Part shown: positions 7,128 to 13,267 of the stretch, piece by piece
Layout of the letters: each line of letters opens with the position of its first letter
How positions within the stretch are numbered: the stretch's first letter is position 1
Origin: JAFDZV01 sp966128725
GTDB taxonomy: Bacteria > Bacteroidota > Ignavibacteria > OLB7
Direction of reading: 5' to 3'
NCBI GenBank assembly: GCA_966128725.1
Contig: CBHYLN010000145.1
Span: 1-13,912 of the forward strand
DNA length: 13,912 nt
Made by a program: the position numbers and the translations under genes
Notes under the pieces: generated by a model
What the model was told of the DNA's origin: nothing
Database searches by the model: none
Seen by the model: only the letters and a program-made list of their open reading frames with translations

Positions 7128-8153
7128 ATGCCCAAGCGCGTTTCCACTCCGCACGAATTGATCGACGCCGTTGCCAACTCCTGGTGCGCGCGCAATCGTC
7201 CCGAATCGATGAATACCGACTGGGGCCAGTCGTTGCTGGCGTACGGCCTGCTGGCGGCGGTGCGCGCCACGGGGAACGTGGCCGCGCGCGAGTACCTGCG
7301 CCGCTGGCTTACTTACCATCTTGGGGCCGGGGTTCATGTAACGTACTTCGTGGGAAGCTGGAGCATTGGCCTGCTGTATCCGGACATCATGGAAGTGTTC
7401 CCGGAATTCCGGATGCCGCTGACACAGACAGCGGAACGTATCTACCACTTCATCCTTCGCAAGGCTATCCGCAACGGCGATCGCGTGATCCTGCACAATG
7501 TGGATCTGCCGCATATCTACATCGACACGATCTACTACTCGGCGCCGGTACTGGCGAAGCTGGGGACCGTGCTGGGCCGCGACGACTGGCGCGAGGACGC
7601 GATGCTGCAACTGCGGGAGCATCTTGCGATCCTGCGCGATCCGGCCACGGGATTTTCGATCCACTGCCAGGAGAACCTGTCGGAGCACCGCTCGCAGGGC
7701 GCATGGGCGCGCGGCAACGGTTGGGTGGCAATGACGTGCGCCGAACTGCTCCCGCATTTCGAGCGCGGCTCGGCCGAACGGCGAGCGCTGACAAAAACGC
7801 TGACCAATCTTCTAACGGCGCTGCTGCCGCACCAGACCCGTTCCGGATTGTGGCGAACGATCATCACCGACCGTACCTCGTACGAGGAAACCTCGGCCAG
7901 CGCCATGTACCTGTTTGCCCTGGCCCGCGCACAGCGGCATCGGTGGCTTCCGGAAACGTTCGCCGAAGCCGCAACGCGCGCGGCCTCGGGGCTGGCACGC
8001 AATCTGGATGACGAGCACCGGTTGATGGGATGTTCGGAGGGCACATGGCCGGGAACGATCGAGTACTACAAAGGCCTGGAACGTGGCGAATGGTGGTGGG
8101 GCACGGGCGCATATCTGCTGGCGCATGCCGAGATGGCCCAGGCGAAGGCATAA
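7128..8153 (+). CDS. Glycoside hydrolase family 105/88-type unsaturated uronyl hydrolase
   Basis: This family hydrates the double bond of the terminal unsaturated uronic acid that polysaccharide lyases leave on oligosaccharides, releasing 5-keto-4-deoxyuronate. The 341 residues fit the single-domain (alpha/alpha)6-barrel enzymes such as YteR. Matching features are TDWGQSLLAYG near 30-40, IYIDTIYYSAPVLAKLG at 130-146, DPATGFSIH at 171-179, WARGNGWVAM at 193-202, YEETSASAM at 252-260 and GTGAYLLAHAEM at 325-336. In the second of these, D133 is the probable catalytic Asp, by analogy with YteR D143. WARGNGW and ETSASAM favour GH105 over GH88. No signal peptide is present, so it acts in the cytoplasm on imported oligosaccharides. 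It has its own promoter-like box and is followed by a hairpin, so it is probably a separate transcript from kdgK. The exact substrate (rhamnogalacturonan, glucuronyl-mannose or other) cannot be told from sequence. Confidence 0.88.
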   Translation: MPKRVSTPHELIDAVANSWCARNRPESMNTDWGQSLLAYGLLAAVRATGNVAAREYLRRWLTYHLGAGVHVTYFVGSWSIGLLYPDIMEVFPEFRMPLTQTAERIYHFILRKAIRNGDRVILHNVDLPHIYIDTIYYSAPVLAKLGTVLGRDDWREDAMLQLREHLAILRDPATGFSIHCQENLSEHRSQGAWARGNGWVAMTCAELLPHFERGSAERRALTKTLTNLLTALLPHQTRSGLWRTIITDRTSYEETSASAMYLFALARAQRHRWLPETFAEAATRAASGLARNLDDEHRLMGCSEGTWPGTIEYYKGLERGEWWWGTGAYLLAHAEMAQAKA

Positions 8154-8176
8154 CGCATCGTTGCGCGGATCCTGAA

Positions 8177-8201
8177 GGCCTGGCATGACGCCGTGCCGGC
8201 C
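8177..8201 (+). terminator. Hairpin after the GH105 gene
   Basis: GGCC and GGCATG pair with CGTGCC and GGCC, giving ten base pairs (one G-U) with a single bulged T and the 4-base loop ACGC. It begins 23 bases after the stop codon at 8153. No U-tract follows, so termination is inferred from position and stem strength. Confidence 0.5.
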
Positions 8202-8357
8202 CCACGTTCCACCAGGGCTGCGCTTCGGCGCCAGGCCGATTGCACAAGGCCGTCGCGGCGCGTGCAGCCAGCGTGCCGAATCGATGCCAGGCAACATCGA
8301 GATACGAAACACGATGCCCGCAGCGGAAACCTTTCGCCCAGATTCGGTTTTTACCTG

Positions 8358-8371
8358 ATGTGAATTCACAT
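8358..8371. promoter_or_regulatory. 14-bp perfect palindrome, candidate operator
   Basis: ATGTGAATTCACAT is fully self-complementary, and a further half-site TTCACAT follows at 8379-8385. TGTGA/TCACA half-sites recall LacI-type and CRP-type operators. No regulator gene of those families lies in the window, so the binding protein is unknown. Confidence 0.4.
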
Positions 8372-8395
8372 GCACGAGTTCACATCCTGGGGATG

Positions 8396-8441
8396 CCGTT
8401 GCCCGCATGCTGCAACGGCGCTGCGTGTGCATGCCACGCAG
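8396..8441. repeat. Two adjacent perfect 7-bp hairpins
   Basis: CCGTTGC (8396-8402) pairs with GCAACGG (8412-8418) across 9 bases. CTGCGTG (8421-8427) pairs with CACGCAG (8435-8441) across 7 bases. The two stems are separated by 2 bases and follow the palindrome at 8358-8371. They could be part of a structured RNA or a regulatory DNA element. Confidence 0.4.
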
Positions 8442-8530
8442 TCCCCGGGATACGCTTTGCAACCTACCCCAACGCCCGGCCCCTGGCACGGCGCGATGTA
8501 TCATGACACCTACAACGAGCGGGCACACTC

Positions 8531-8590
8531 CCATGCCGCCTGTTCAATCTCCGGCCTGCTGCATGGGCAGCGGCCGCGTTCGCGGCATGG
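8531..8590. repeat. 9-bp inverted repeat upstream of the KDG kinase gene
   Basis: CCATGCCGC at 8531-8539 is the exact complement of GCGGCATGG at 8582-8590. A smaller dyad (GCCGCG-TT-CGCGGC, 8573-8586) overlaps the second arm, so two alternative structures compete. Confidence 0.35.
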
Positions 8591-8622
8591 TCGCCAACAC
8601 CCCGCGGCCGGCGAACGATGCT

Positions 8623-8660
8623 CCCCCCCCCCCACACACACTCTCTCTCGCTCTCGCTTC
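8623..8660. repeat. Simple-sequence tract: C11, then AC and CT dinucleotide repeats
   Basis: Eleven consecutive C residues at 8623-8633 run into an AC repeat and then CT repeats with minor interruptions. The tract ends about 16 bases upstream of the candidate -7 box of the kinase gene. Tracts like this are prone to slipped-strand length change and to sequencing error. Confidence 0.8.
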
Positions 8661-8676
8661 ACCATCCATTTTGCTC

Positions 8677-8684
8677 TATCTTCG
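8677..8684 (+). promoter_or_regulatory. Candidate -7 box of the kdgK-mannosidase operon
   Basis: TATCTTCG is identical to the octamer ahead of the GH105 gene. The expected start of transcription is about 8690, which would leave a leader of only some 6-24 bases before the candidate ATGs at 8696, 8711 and 8714. Confidence 0.45.
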
Positions 8685-8695
8685 GCCCACACGTG

Positions 8696-9700
8696 ATGGC
8701 ACGAACGCACATGATGAACGCGAGCACTTCGGTAAACGAGAACCAATTTGATCTGATATCGATTGGCGAATGCCTGGTTGAGCTGCGCCCGCATGGCACG
8801 CACCCCTCGGCCAAGGTTGATGCCGGCGAAGGCACGCTCGACGTTGGTTACGCCGGCGATGCGTTCAACGCGCTGTATTATGCCGCACGCCTGGGGATGC
8901 GATGCGGATTCGTGTCGGCCGTGGGCGATGATCTGTTCACGCCGATGCTTACCGGCGGCATGCGGCAGGAGATGATCGACACGTCGTTTGTTGCCGTGGC
9001 GCGTGGGCGGCGCAACGGCCTGTACGCAATCGAGCTGGACCACAACGCGGAATACACCTTTCACTTCTGGCGCTCAGGATCGGCCGCAACACAGACGCTG
9101 GACGTACATGCGTTCGCGGACCTGGTGGCCTACGTTTCGCGCGCACGGTATTTGCTGATAAGCGGCATAACGCTTGCCGTGATGGAGCATACCGAACGGC
9201 TGTTCGCGTTGCTGAACGCGTTGCCCCCAACCGTGCAAATCGTGCTGGACAGCAATTACCGCGCGGCGTTGTGGAGCTCGCCGGTGGCATACCGTGCACT
9301 GTTCCAGCGTGCGGCCGCGCATGCATCCATCCTGCTGCCTACCCTTGGCGATATCACCGCCGTGTACGGCAGCGATGCGCACGGCGCGCTGGCCGGCTTT
9401 GCGGCCAACGGGCTGCGCATGGTAGTTGTGAAGGATGGCGCCAACGGCTGCGCGCGAATCGCCGCGGACGGCAGGCCGCACTGGCATGCCCCGCACACCG
9501 TTATACACCCGGTTGACACCACCGGGGCGGGCGATGCGTTCAACGCGGGATTCATTGCCGCGCTGGCTTCCGGCGCCAGCGCCGATGCAGCCTGCGCCGC
9601 CGGCAACGCCACAGCCGCGCAGGCACTGGTGGTGCGCGGCGCGCTGAACCCGGCTTTTGGCCGGCACGATCACATACCCCACTGGCACGGCAAGTTATGA
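8696..9700 (+). CDS. kdgK: 2-keto-3-deoxygluconate kinase (PfkB/ribokinase family)
   Basis: It phosphorylates 2-keto-3-deoxygluconate to KDPG with ATP, the last step before KDPG aldolase in uronic acid breakdown. From the ATG at 8696 it has 334 residues, near the usual 310. Features are the N-terminal ISIGECLVEL (21-30), GYAGDAFNALYYAARLG (51-67), NGLYAIELDHNAEYTFHFW (107-125), LISGITLAVME (154-164), DSNYRAALW (185-193) and PfkB signature 2, DTTGAGDAFNAGF (274-286), with catalytic base D280. Segments 107-125 and 185-193 match E. coli KdgK (GLYYIETDSTGERTFYYW, DNNYRPRLW), which favours KDG over other sugars. The start could also be 8711 or 8714. A longer frame from 8618 is rejected because it lies upstream of the promoter-like box and begins in simple-sequence DNA. 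Its stop overlaps the mannosidase ATG, so the two are translationally coupled. Confidence 0.88.
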   Translation: MARTHMMNASTSVNENQFDLISIGECLVELRPHGTHPSAKVDAGEGTLDVGYAGDAFNALYYAARLGMRCGFVSAVGDDLFTPMLTGGMRQEMIDTSFVAVARGRRNGLYAIELDHNAEYTFHFWRSGSAATQTLDVHAFADLVAYVSRARYLLISGITLAVMEHTERLFALLNALPPTVQIVLDSNYRAALWSSPVAYRALFQRAAAHASILLPTLGDITAVYGSDAHGALAGFAANGLRMVVVKDGANGCARIAADGRPHWHAPHTVIHPVDTTGAGDAFNAGFIAALASGASADAACAAGNATAAQALVVRGALNPAFGRHDHIPHWHGKL

Positions 9701-12237
9701 GCAACACGCCGCGAACTCTGCACATGGTTGGCAATGCCCATCTGGACCCGGCCTGGATGTGGCAATGGGGCGAGGGCATGGAGGCATTCCTGGCCACATG
9801 CCGCTCGGCGTTGGACCGCATGGAGGAGACCGAGCAATTCATCTTCACGTGCAGTTCGGCGGCCCACTATCAATGGGTGGAACAGGTCGAGCCCGAACTG
9901 TTCGCGCGTATCGCCGAGCGAGTGCGGCAGGGGCGTTGGAACGTTGTGGGCGGATGGTGGGTGCAGGCCGACTGCAATCTGCCATCGGGCGAAGGTTTCG
10001 CGCGGCAGGCGTTGCTTGGCCAACGCTACTTTCACGAACGCTTCGGCATCACGGCCACCACGGGTTACAGCCCGGACGCGTTCGGCCACAACATCGGGCT
10101 GCCGCAATTGCTTGCGCGGGCCGGCATGCGCGGCTACATCTTCTGCCGCCCGGACCCCACCGAGCTGCCGCTGCCATCGCCGCTGGTGCGATGGATCGGG
10201 CCAGACGGGTCGTCGGTGCTGGCCTACCGCGTTCCGTATCACTACAACATGTACGAATCATCGGTGCCGAAGAAGCTGGCGGGCATCGCGGCGGCGTATG
10301 GCGCGGCCTCGGAGCTGGCGGCCGAAGGCCGGCCGCTGGGTGCGCTCGCGCCGGAGTGGATGTTGTTCTACGGTGTGGGCAATCACGGCGGCGGCCCCAC
10401 GCGGCAGCACATCGAGGAGATCATCGCGGCGAACGTGGGCATATCCGGACCCGAGGTGCTGTTCAGCACACCGGACCGATACTTCGCGCAGGCAGGCACG
10501 GGCCAATGGGAGATCCCCGATTGGCGCGAGGATCTGCAACTGAACGCACCGGGCTGTTACTCGGCGCACTCGGCCATCAAGAAGTTGAACCGTGCCTCCG
10601 AAAGCCTGCTGGCCGAGGCCGAGCGGTTCAGTGTGCTTGCGGGCGCCCGCGCCAACGCCCCGTATCCCGCGGCCGATCTGGAGCGCGCGTGGCAGGCGGT
10701 GTGCTTCAATCACTTTCACGATATCCTTTGCGGCGTGGCGATCCGCGAAGCGCTCGACGATGCCATCGAGAGCTACGGCCTGGCGCTGACGGCCGCCAAG
10801 CAGGCAACACGATTCGCGGTGCAACGCCTTGCCCGCACGATGGATACAACAGGCCCGGGCCTCACGCTTGCGGTGTTCAACAGCCACTCGTTCGCCGTGC
10901 ACGAACCGGTTACGTTCGAGTTATGGCACGATATCGACAAGGCGTTGTGGCAGCAGCCCGTGCATGTGCGCGTTACCGACGACGATGGCGCCGATCTCCC
11001 CTGCCAGATCGGGTTCACGTCGGGAAAGATCGGCCGCGACCGTATCGCGATCACATTCACCGCGAGTGTGCCGGCGCTGGGCTGGCGCTGCTACCGCGTG
11101 CACTACGGCGAGCAGAGCGCGTTGCCGGAACACACGGCGATCGGCCTTGCGGACACGGTGTTGCAGAACGAGCATATCCGCTGCGAGATCGATCCCGATT
11201 CCGGCGCGATCGCACGGCTGCTGCACATCCCTTCCGGAACCGAGCTTCTGGCGGGGCCGGGCGGGCACGCGGTTGTGATCGAGGACAGGACCGACACCTG
11301 GGGCCATGGTGTTGCCAGATTCGACAACGTTATCGGGACGTTCGGCAACGCCAGGGTACGGCTGGTGGAGAACGGCCCCACACATGCCACCATCCGCGCC
11401 GAAAGCACCTACGGCCCGTGCCGGCTGCAACAGGACGTTCGCCTGTACCGCGATTGCGACACGGTGCATGTTGCTGTTCGCCTGTTCTGGACTGGGGAGC
11501 ACCGCATGGTAAAACTGAGTTTCGCGGTACCGGCGCCCAATGCCACGATGTATGTTGAAAACGCCTACGCCGTTACGCGCCGGCCGCCGGACGGCATCGA
11601 GCGGCCCGGAGGCGCCTGGGCATGTATCCTGTCCGGATCGGAAGACATACCACACCCTGTGGGTTTGGGCATTACCAACAACGCCAAGTACGGCTACAGC
11701 GCCACGGTGGAACCGGAGGATCGGGCCGCCGGCCGCAATGCAAGCACGATACTGTCGGTCAGTGTTCTGCGCTCGCCGGGGTACGCCATACACGATCCGC
11801 ACCCGCACAACGCGGACGAGGACATGGAGTATCTGGATCAGGGATCGCAGCGATTTTCCTACCAGCTCCATCCAATTGTCGAGGCGCGATGGCGTACGCG
11901 GCTGGCACGCGCCGCCGAACTTCTGAACGCGCCGTTGGTGCCGCATCTGGAGTCGGCCCACACGGCGTGCGATGCAGCCGGCACGCGAACATATCAGGGC
12001 ATCGAGCTCGACGCGCACAACGTGTTGGCAACCGTGGTAAAACAGGCCGCCAACGGGCAGGGCACGATCGTACGGCTGTACGAAACCGAGGGCCGCGATA
12101 CCGGGTTCGTGTTGCGGATGCTGGGCGCCGAGCATCGGCTGTTTGTACATGCGTCGGAGGTTCTCACGGTGCTGCTACACGGTGATACGATCGTCCGCAC
12201 CGATCTGGCCGAGTTTCCCCTGCCACCGGGATCATAG
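9697..12237 (+). CDS. Alpha-mannosidase, glycoside hydrolase family 38
   Basis: It hydrolyses terminal alpha-mannosides with retention, using a bound zinc ion. The 846 residues fit bacterial GH38 enzymes (about 850-1000). The N-terminal catalytic barrel opens with GNAHLDPAW (12-20), whose H15 and D17 are zinc ligands. GYSPDAFGHN (123-132) supplies the nucleophile D127 and is the best family mark; H131 and N132 follow. VGNHGGGPTR (227-236) and the three-helix segment with FNHFHDILCG (337-346, H341-D342) also match, although most relatives have ILPG where this has ILCG. The remaining C-terminal half is beta-rich (about 380-846), as usual. No signal peptide is present, so it is cytoplasmic. The ATG overlaps the kdgK stop (ATGA). 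No separate promoter or Shine-Dalgarno sequence is seen. The natural substrate is inferred from context: an alpha-mannose exposed after uronic acid removal. Mannosylglycerate or N-glycan-like substrates remain possible. Confidence 0.92.
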   Translation: MSNTPRTLHMVGNAHLDPAWMWQWGEGMEAFLATCRSALDRMEETEQFIFTCSSAAHYQWVEQVEPELFARIAERVRQGRWNVVGGWWVQADCNLPSGEGFARQALLGQRYFHERFGITATTGYSPDAFGHNIGLPQLLARAGMRGYIFCRPDPTELPLPSPLVRWIGPDGSSVLAYRVPYHYNMYESSVPKKLAGIAAAYGAASELAAEGRPLGALAPEWMLFYGVGNHGGGPTRQHIEEIIAANVGISGPEVLFSTPDRYFAQAGTGQWEIPDWREDLQLNAPGCYSAHSAIKKLNRASESLLAEAERFSVLAGARANAPYPAADLERAWQAVCFNHFHDILCGVAIREALDDAIESYGLALTAAKQATRFAVQRLARTMDTTGPGLTLAVFNSHSFAVHEPVTFELWHDIDKALWQQPVHVRVTDDDGADLPCQIGFTSGKIGRDRIAITFTASVPALGWRCYRVHYGEQSALPEHTAIGLADTVLQNEHIRCEIDPDSGAIARLLHIPSGTELLAGPGGHAVVIEDRTDTWGHGVARFDNVIGTFGNARVRLVENGPTHATIRAESTYGPCRLQQDVRLYRDCDTVHVAVRLFWTGEHRMVKLSFAVPAPNATMYVENAYAVTRRPPDGIERPGGAWACILSGSEDIPHPVGLGITNNAKYGYSATVEPEDRAAGRNASTILSVSVLRSPGYAIHDPHPHNADEDMEYLDQGSQRFSYQLHPIVEARWRTRLARAAELLNAPLVPHLESAHTACDAAGTRTYQGIELDAHNVLATVVKQAANGQGTIVRLYETEGRDTGFVLRMLGAEHRLFVHASEVLTVLLHGDTIVRTDLAEFPLPPGS

Positions 12238-12257
12238 CTGTACCAACCCTGGAGCGC

Positions 12258-12289
12258 ACCACGGCAATGCCGGGAAAGTATTCCGTGGT
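12258..12289 (+). terminator. Hairpin after the kdgK-mannosidase operon
   Basis: ACCACGG pairs with CCGTGGT, and after one bulged C the stem continues AAT/ATT, around an 11-base loop. It starts 20 bases after the stop at 12237. An alternative pairing, TGTACCA (12239-12245) with TGGTACA (12285-12291), competes with it. No U-tract is present. Confidence 0.5.
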
Positions 12290-12452
12290 ACAATCGTCGA
12301 AATCCGGGCAAACTCGTCCGCATCTCGTTCTGGACATTTCCCGTACCCGATAAGCCTCGGGATTGTTTCCCCGCCGCCGTGCGGGCTCATCGGGTGGCTC
12401 ACCCATCGTGCCCGGTTCGTGTACGGCAACCGCGCTGGCACATGCCAACGGC

Positions 12453-12728
12453 TCACCAGACCACAACCTGGCTTGCGGTCCACGCGGCCCCCTCACCCAC
12501 GATCGGCAGGGCCGAATCGCCAACCCGCGACAGCAGGCCCAGAAGCGTCAGGATCTGGCGGGCAATCGATTCCACTTCGGCGACATTACGGCATGCGATA
12601 GGCGCATCGGAGCCAACGGAAACGTTGATGCGCTCACCGGCTGACGTCGTCAGCGTGATCGAGCTGATGGCACTGCGTGTGGCCGGCTGCTCGGCCACAC
12701 GCGGATGTTTGTTGGGAATACTATTCAT
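12453..12728 (-). CDS. Small hypothetical protein downstream of the HTH gene
   Basis: The 91 residues from the ATG at 12728 are not recognised. The composition is that of a normal soluble protein: a beta-like part (ISSITLTTSAGERINVSVG, about 17-35), then a helix (VAEVESIARQILTLLGLLS, about 47-65). Codons end mostly in G or C (CTG, ATC, GCC, GTG), as in the sure genes here, which supports real coding. Against it, no Shine-Dalgarno sequence precedes the ATG, and a perfect 11-bp hairpin (12675-12702) lies within codons 9-18. A TACTTCG box at 12772-12778, 44 bases upstream, resembles the promoter boxes of the window. It lies on the same strand as the HTH gene that ends at 12843, so it may be part of the same mobile-element-like block. 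An in-frame TTG at 12752 is a less likely start. Confidence 0.5.
   Translation of the reverse strand: MNSIPNKHPRVAEQPATRSAISSITLTTSAGERINVSVGSDAPIACRNVAEVESIARQILTLLGLLSRVGDSALPIVGEGAAWTASQVVVW
12675..12702. repeat. Perfect 11-bp hairpin
   Basis: GCGTGTGGCCG at 12675-12685 is the exact complement of 12692-12702, with the 6-base loop GCTGCT. It is one of the two strongest stems in the window. It lies inside the small minus-strand frame 12453-12728 rather than between genes, so its role is unclear. Confidence 0.55.
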
Positions 12729-12842
12729 GGCTTGGAAGTCAACACCGGTCAAAGATCAGTGAATGAAGGATCGAAGTAGCCGCCAATCGCAACTCGGCAC
12801 CGCATACAGGCGAATTGGCACGATGGAGGCGAACCGTTTTTG

Positions 12843-13142
12843 TTATTTTCCCGCCGCCCTTGTGGCGTCGGACGTTAACGCAACATCCGGGGCCACGGGC
12901 GGAACGGCAGTGTCGGCGGTACGGTCCGGCCGGGAGCGTGAGCGAGCATGATCGTACTTGCGGAGCATCGCGCGCCGTTCCTCGATCTTCTCGGCAATAC
13001 GGTCAAGTATGCGGGGATTACGTTTTCGGGCGGCCTGTTGAACAGCTTGTCTGGTAACACCGTCCTCGCGCGCAATCTCCGTATAGATACCGCGGAATGG
13101 GTAATGGCAGAGGTCGACATCCTCGGGCAACGTTGTTTTCAT
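12843..13142 (-). CDS. Small helix-turn-helix protein, Cro/antirepressor-like
   Basis: The 99-residue protein has an N-terminal helix-turn-helix: YTEIAREDGVTRQAVQQAAR at about 20-39 reads as helix 2, turn (EDGVT) and recognition helix (RQAVQQAAR). It is followed by a charged helix (RILDRIAEKIEERRAML, 44-60). The last 35 residues are Ala/Pro/Thr/Asp-rich and probably disordered. It is expected to be a cytoplasmic DNA-binding protein. It is transcribed away from the CI-like gene at 13268 across a 125-base AT-rich gap with several dyads, the arrangement of a temperate-phage or conjugative-element switch. The ATG at 13142 has GGAG only 2 bases upstream, a poor Shine-Dalgarno spacing; no better in-frame start is seen. 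The role as Cro-like partner is inferred from size, fold and orientation; no structural phage gene is present in the window. Confidence 0.7.
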   Translation of the reverse strand: MKTTLPEDVDLCHYPFRGIYTEIAREDGVTRQAVQQAARKRNPRILDRIAEKIEERRAMLRKYDHARSRSRPDRTADTAVPPVAPDVALTSDATRAAGK

Positions 13143-13267
13143 TTCTCCGTTCGTTTACCTATTCTTGTCGCTTGACAAATCCTTGTCGGTTCAAAGGTCT
13201 GTTGATTGTACCATCAAGGTATACAACAAGATATAACGCATCATAATCAGAGTCAAGGCAAGTCTAC
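13143..13267. promoter_or_regulatory. AT-rich divergent control region with multiple dyads
   Basis: The gap between the two divergent HTH genes is much richer in A+T than the rest of the window. It holds the dyad TTGTC-GCTT-GACAA (13165-13178) and the direct repeat CTTGTCG[C/G]TT at 13164-13173 and 13182-13191, 18 bases apart. A further dyad, TTGAT-TGTACC-ATCAA, lies at 13202-13217, and TTGTA/TACAA half-sites are nearby. These are natural candidates for repressor operators flanking two opposed promoters. Binding itself is inferred. Confidence 0.5.

Larger units (their letters stand above)
8154..8695. other. 540-base intergenic region between GH105 and KDG kinase genes
   Basis: No open frame here has convincing coding character. 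The stretch holds the hairpin at 8177-8201, a 14-bp palindrome at 8358-8371, two adjacent hairpins at 8396-8441, a 9-bp dyad linking 8531-8539 to 8582-8590, a C11-(AC)n-(CT)n tract at 8623-8660 and a promoter-like box at 8677-8684. It is the longest and most structured gap in the window. Confidence 0.6.

Noticed and set aside
5746..7161. A 471-codon plus-strand frame opposite the second propeller gene and across the divergent gap
   Set aside because: Antisense shadow; it also crosses the promoter region and the start of the GH105 gene in another frame.
8240..8534. Short open frames in the GH105-kdgK gap
   Set aside because: Compositions rich in Arg, Pro, Cys and His, no start signals and overlapping dyads; no coding support.
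8618..8695. N-terminal extension of the KDG kinase from the ATG at 8618
   Set aside because: It would translate simple-sequence DNA into Pro/His/Ser-Leu repeats, lies upstream of the promoter-like box, and has no counterpart in KdgK. Kept only as a speculative phase-variation idea.
9657..11558. A 633-codon plus-strand frame overlapping the mannosidase gene
   Set aside because: Shadow in another frame of a gene with intact GH38 motifs; Arg/Gly-rich with no recognisable domain.
12763..13175. Plus-strand frames opposite the Cro-like HTH gene
   Set aside because: They overlap the helix-turn-helix gene antisense and have no recognisable content.
13172..13200. TTGACA at 13172-13177 as a sigma-70 -35 box for the CI-like gene
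   Set aside because: At 17-base spacing the next hexamer (AGGTCT) is nothing like TATAAT, and the hexamer is part of a dyad.
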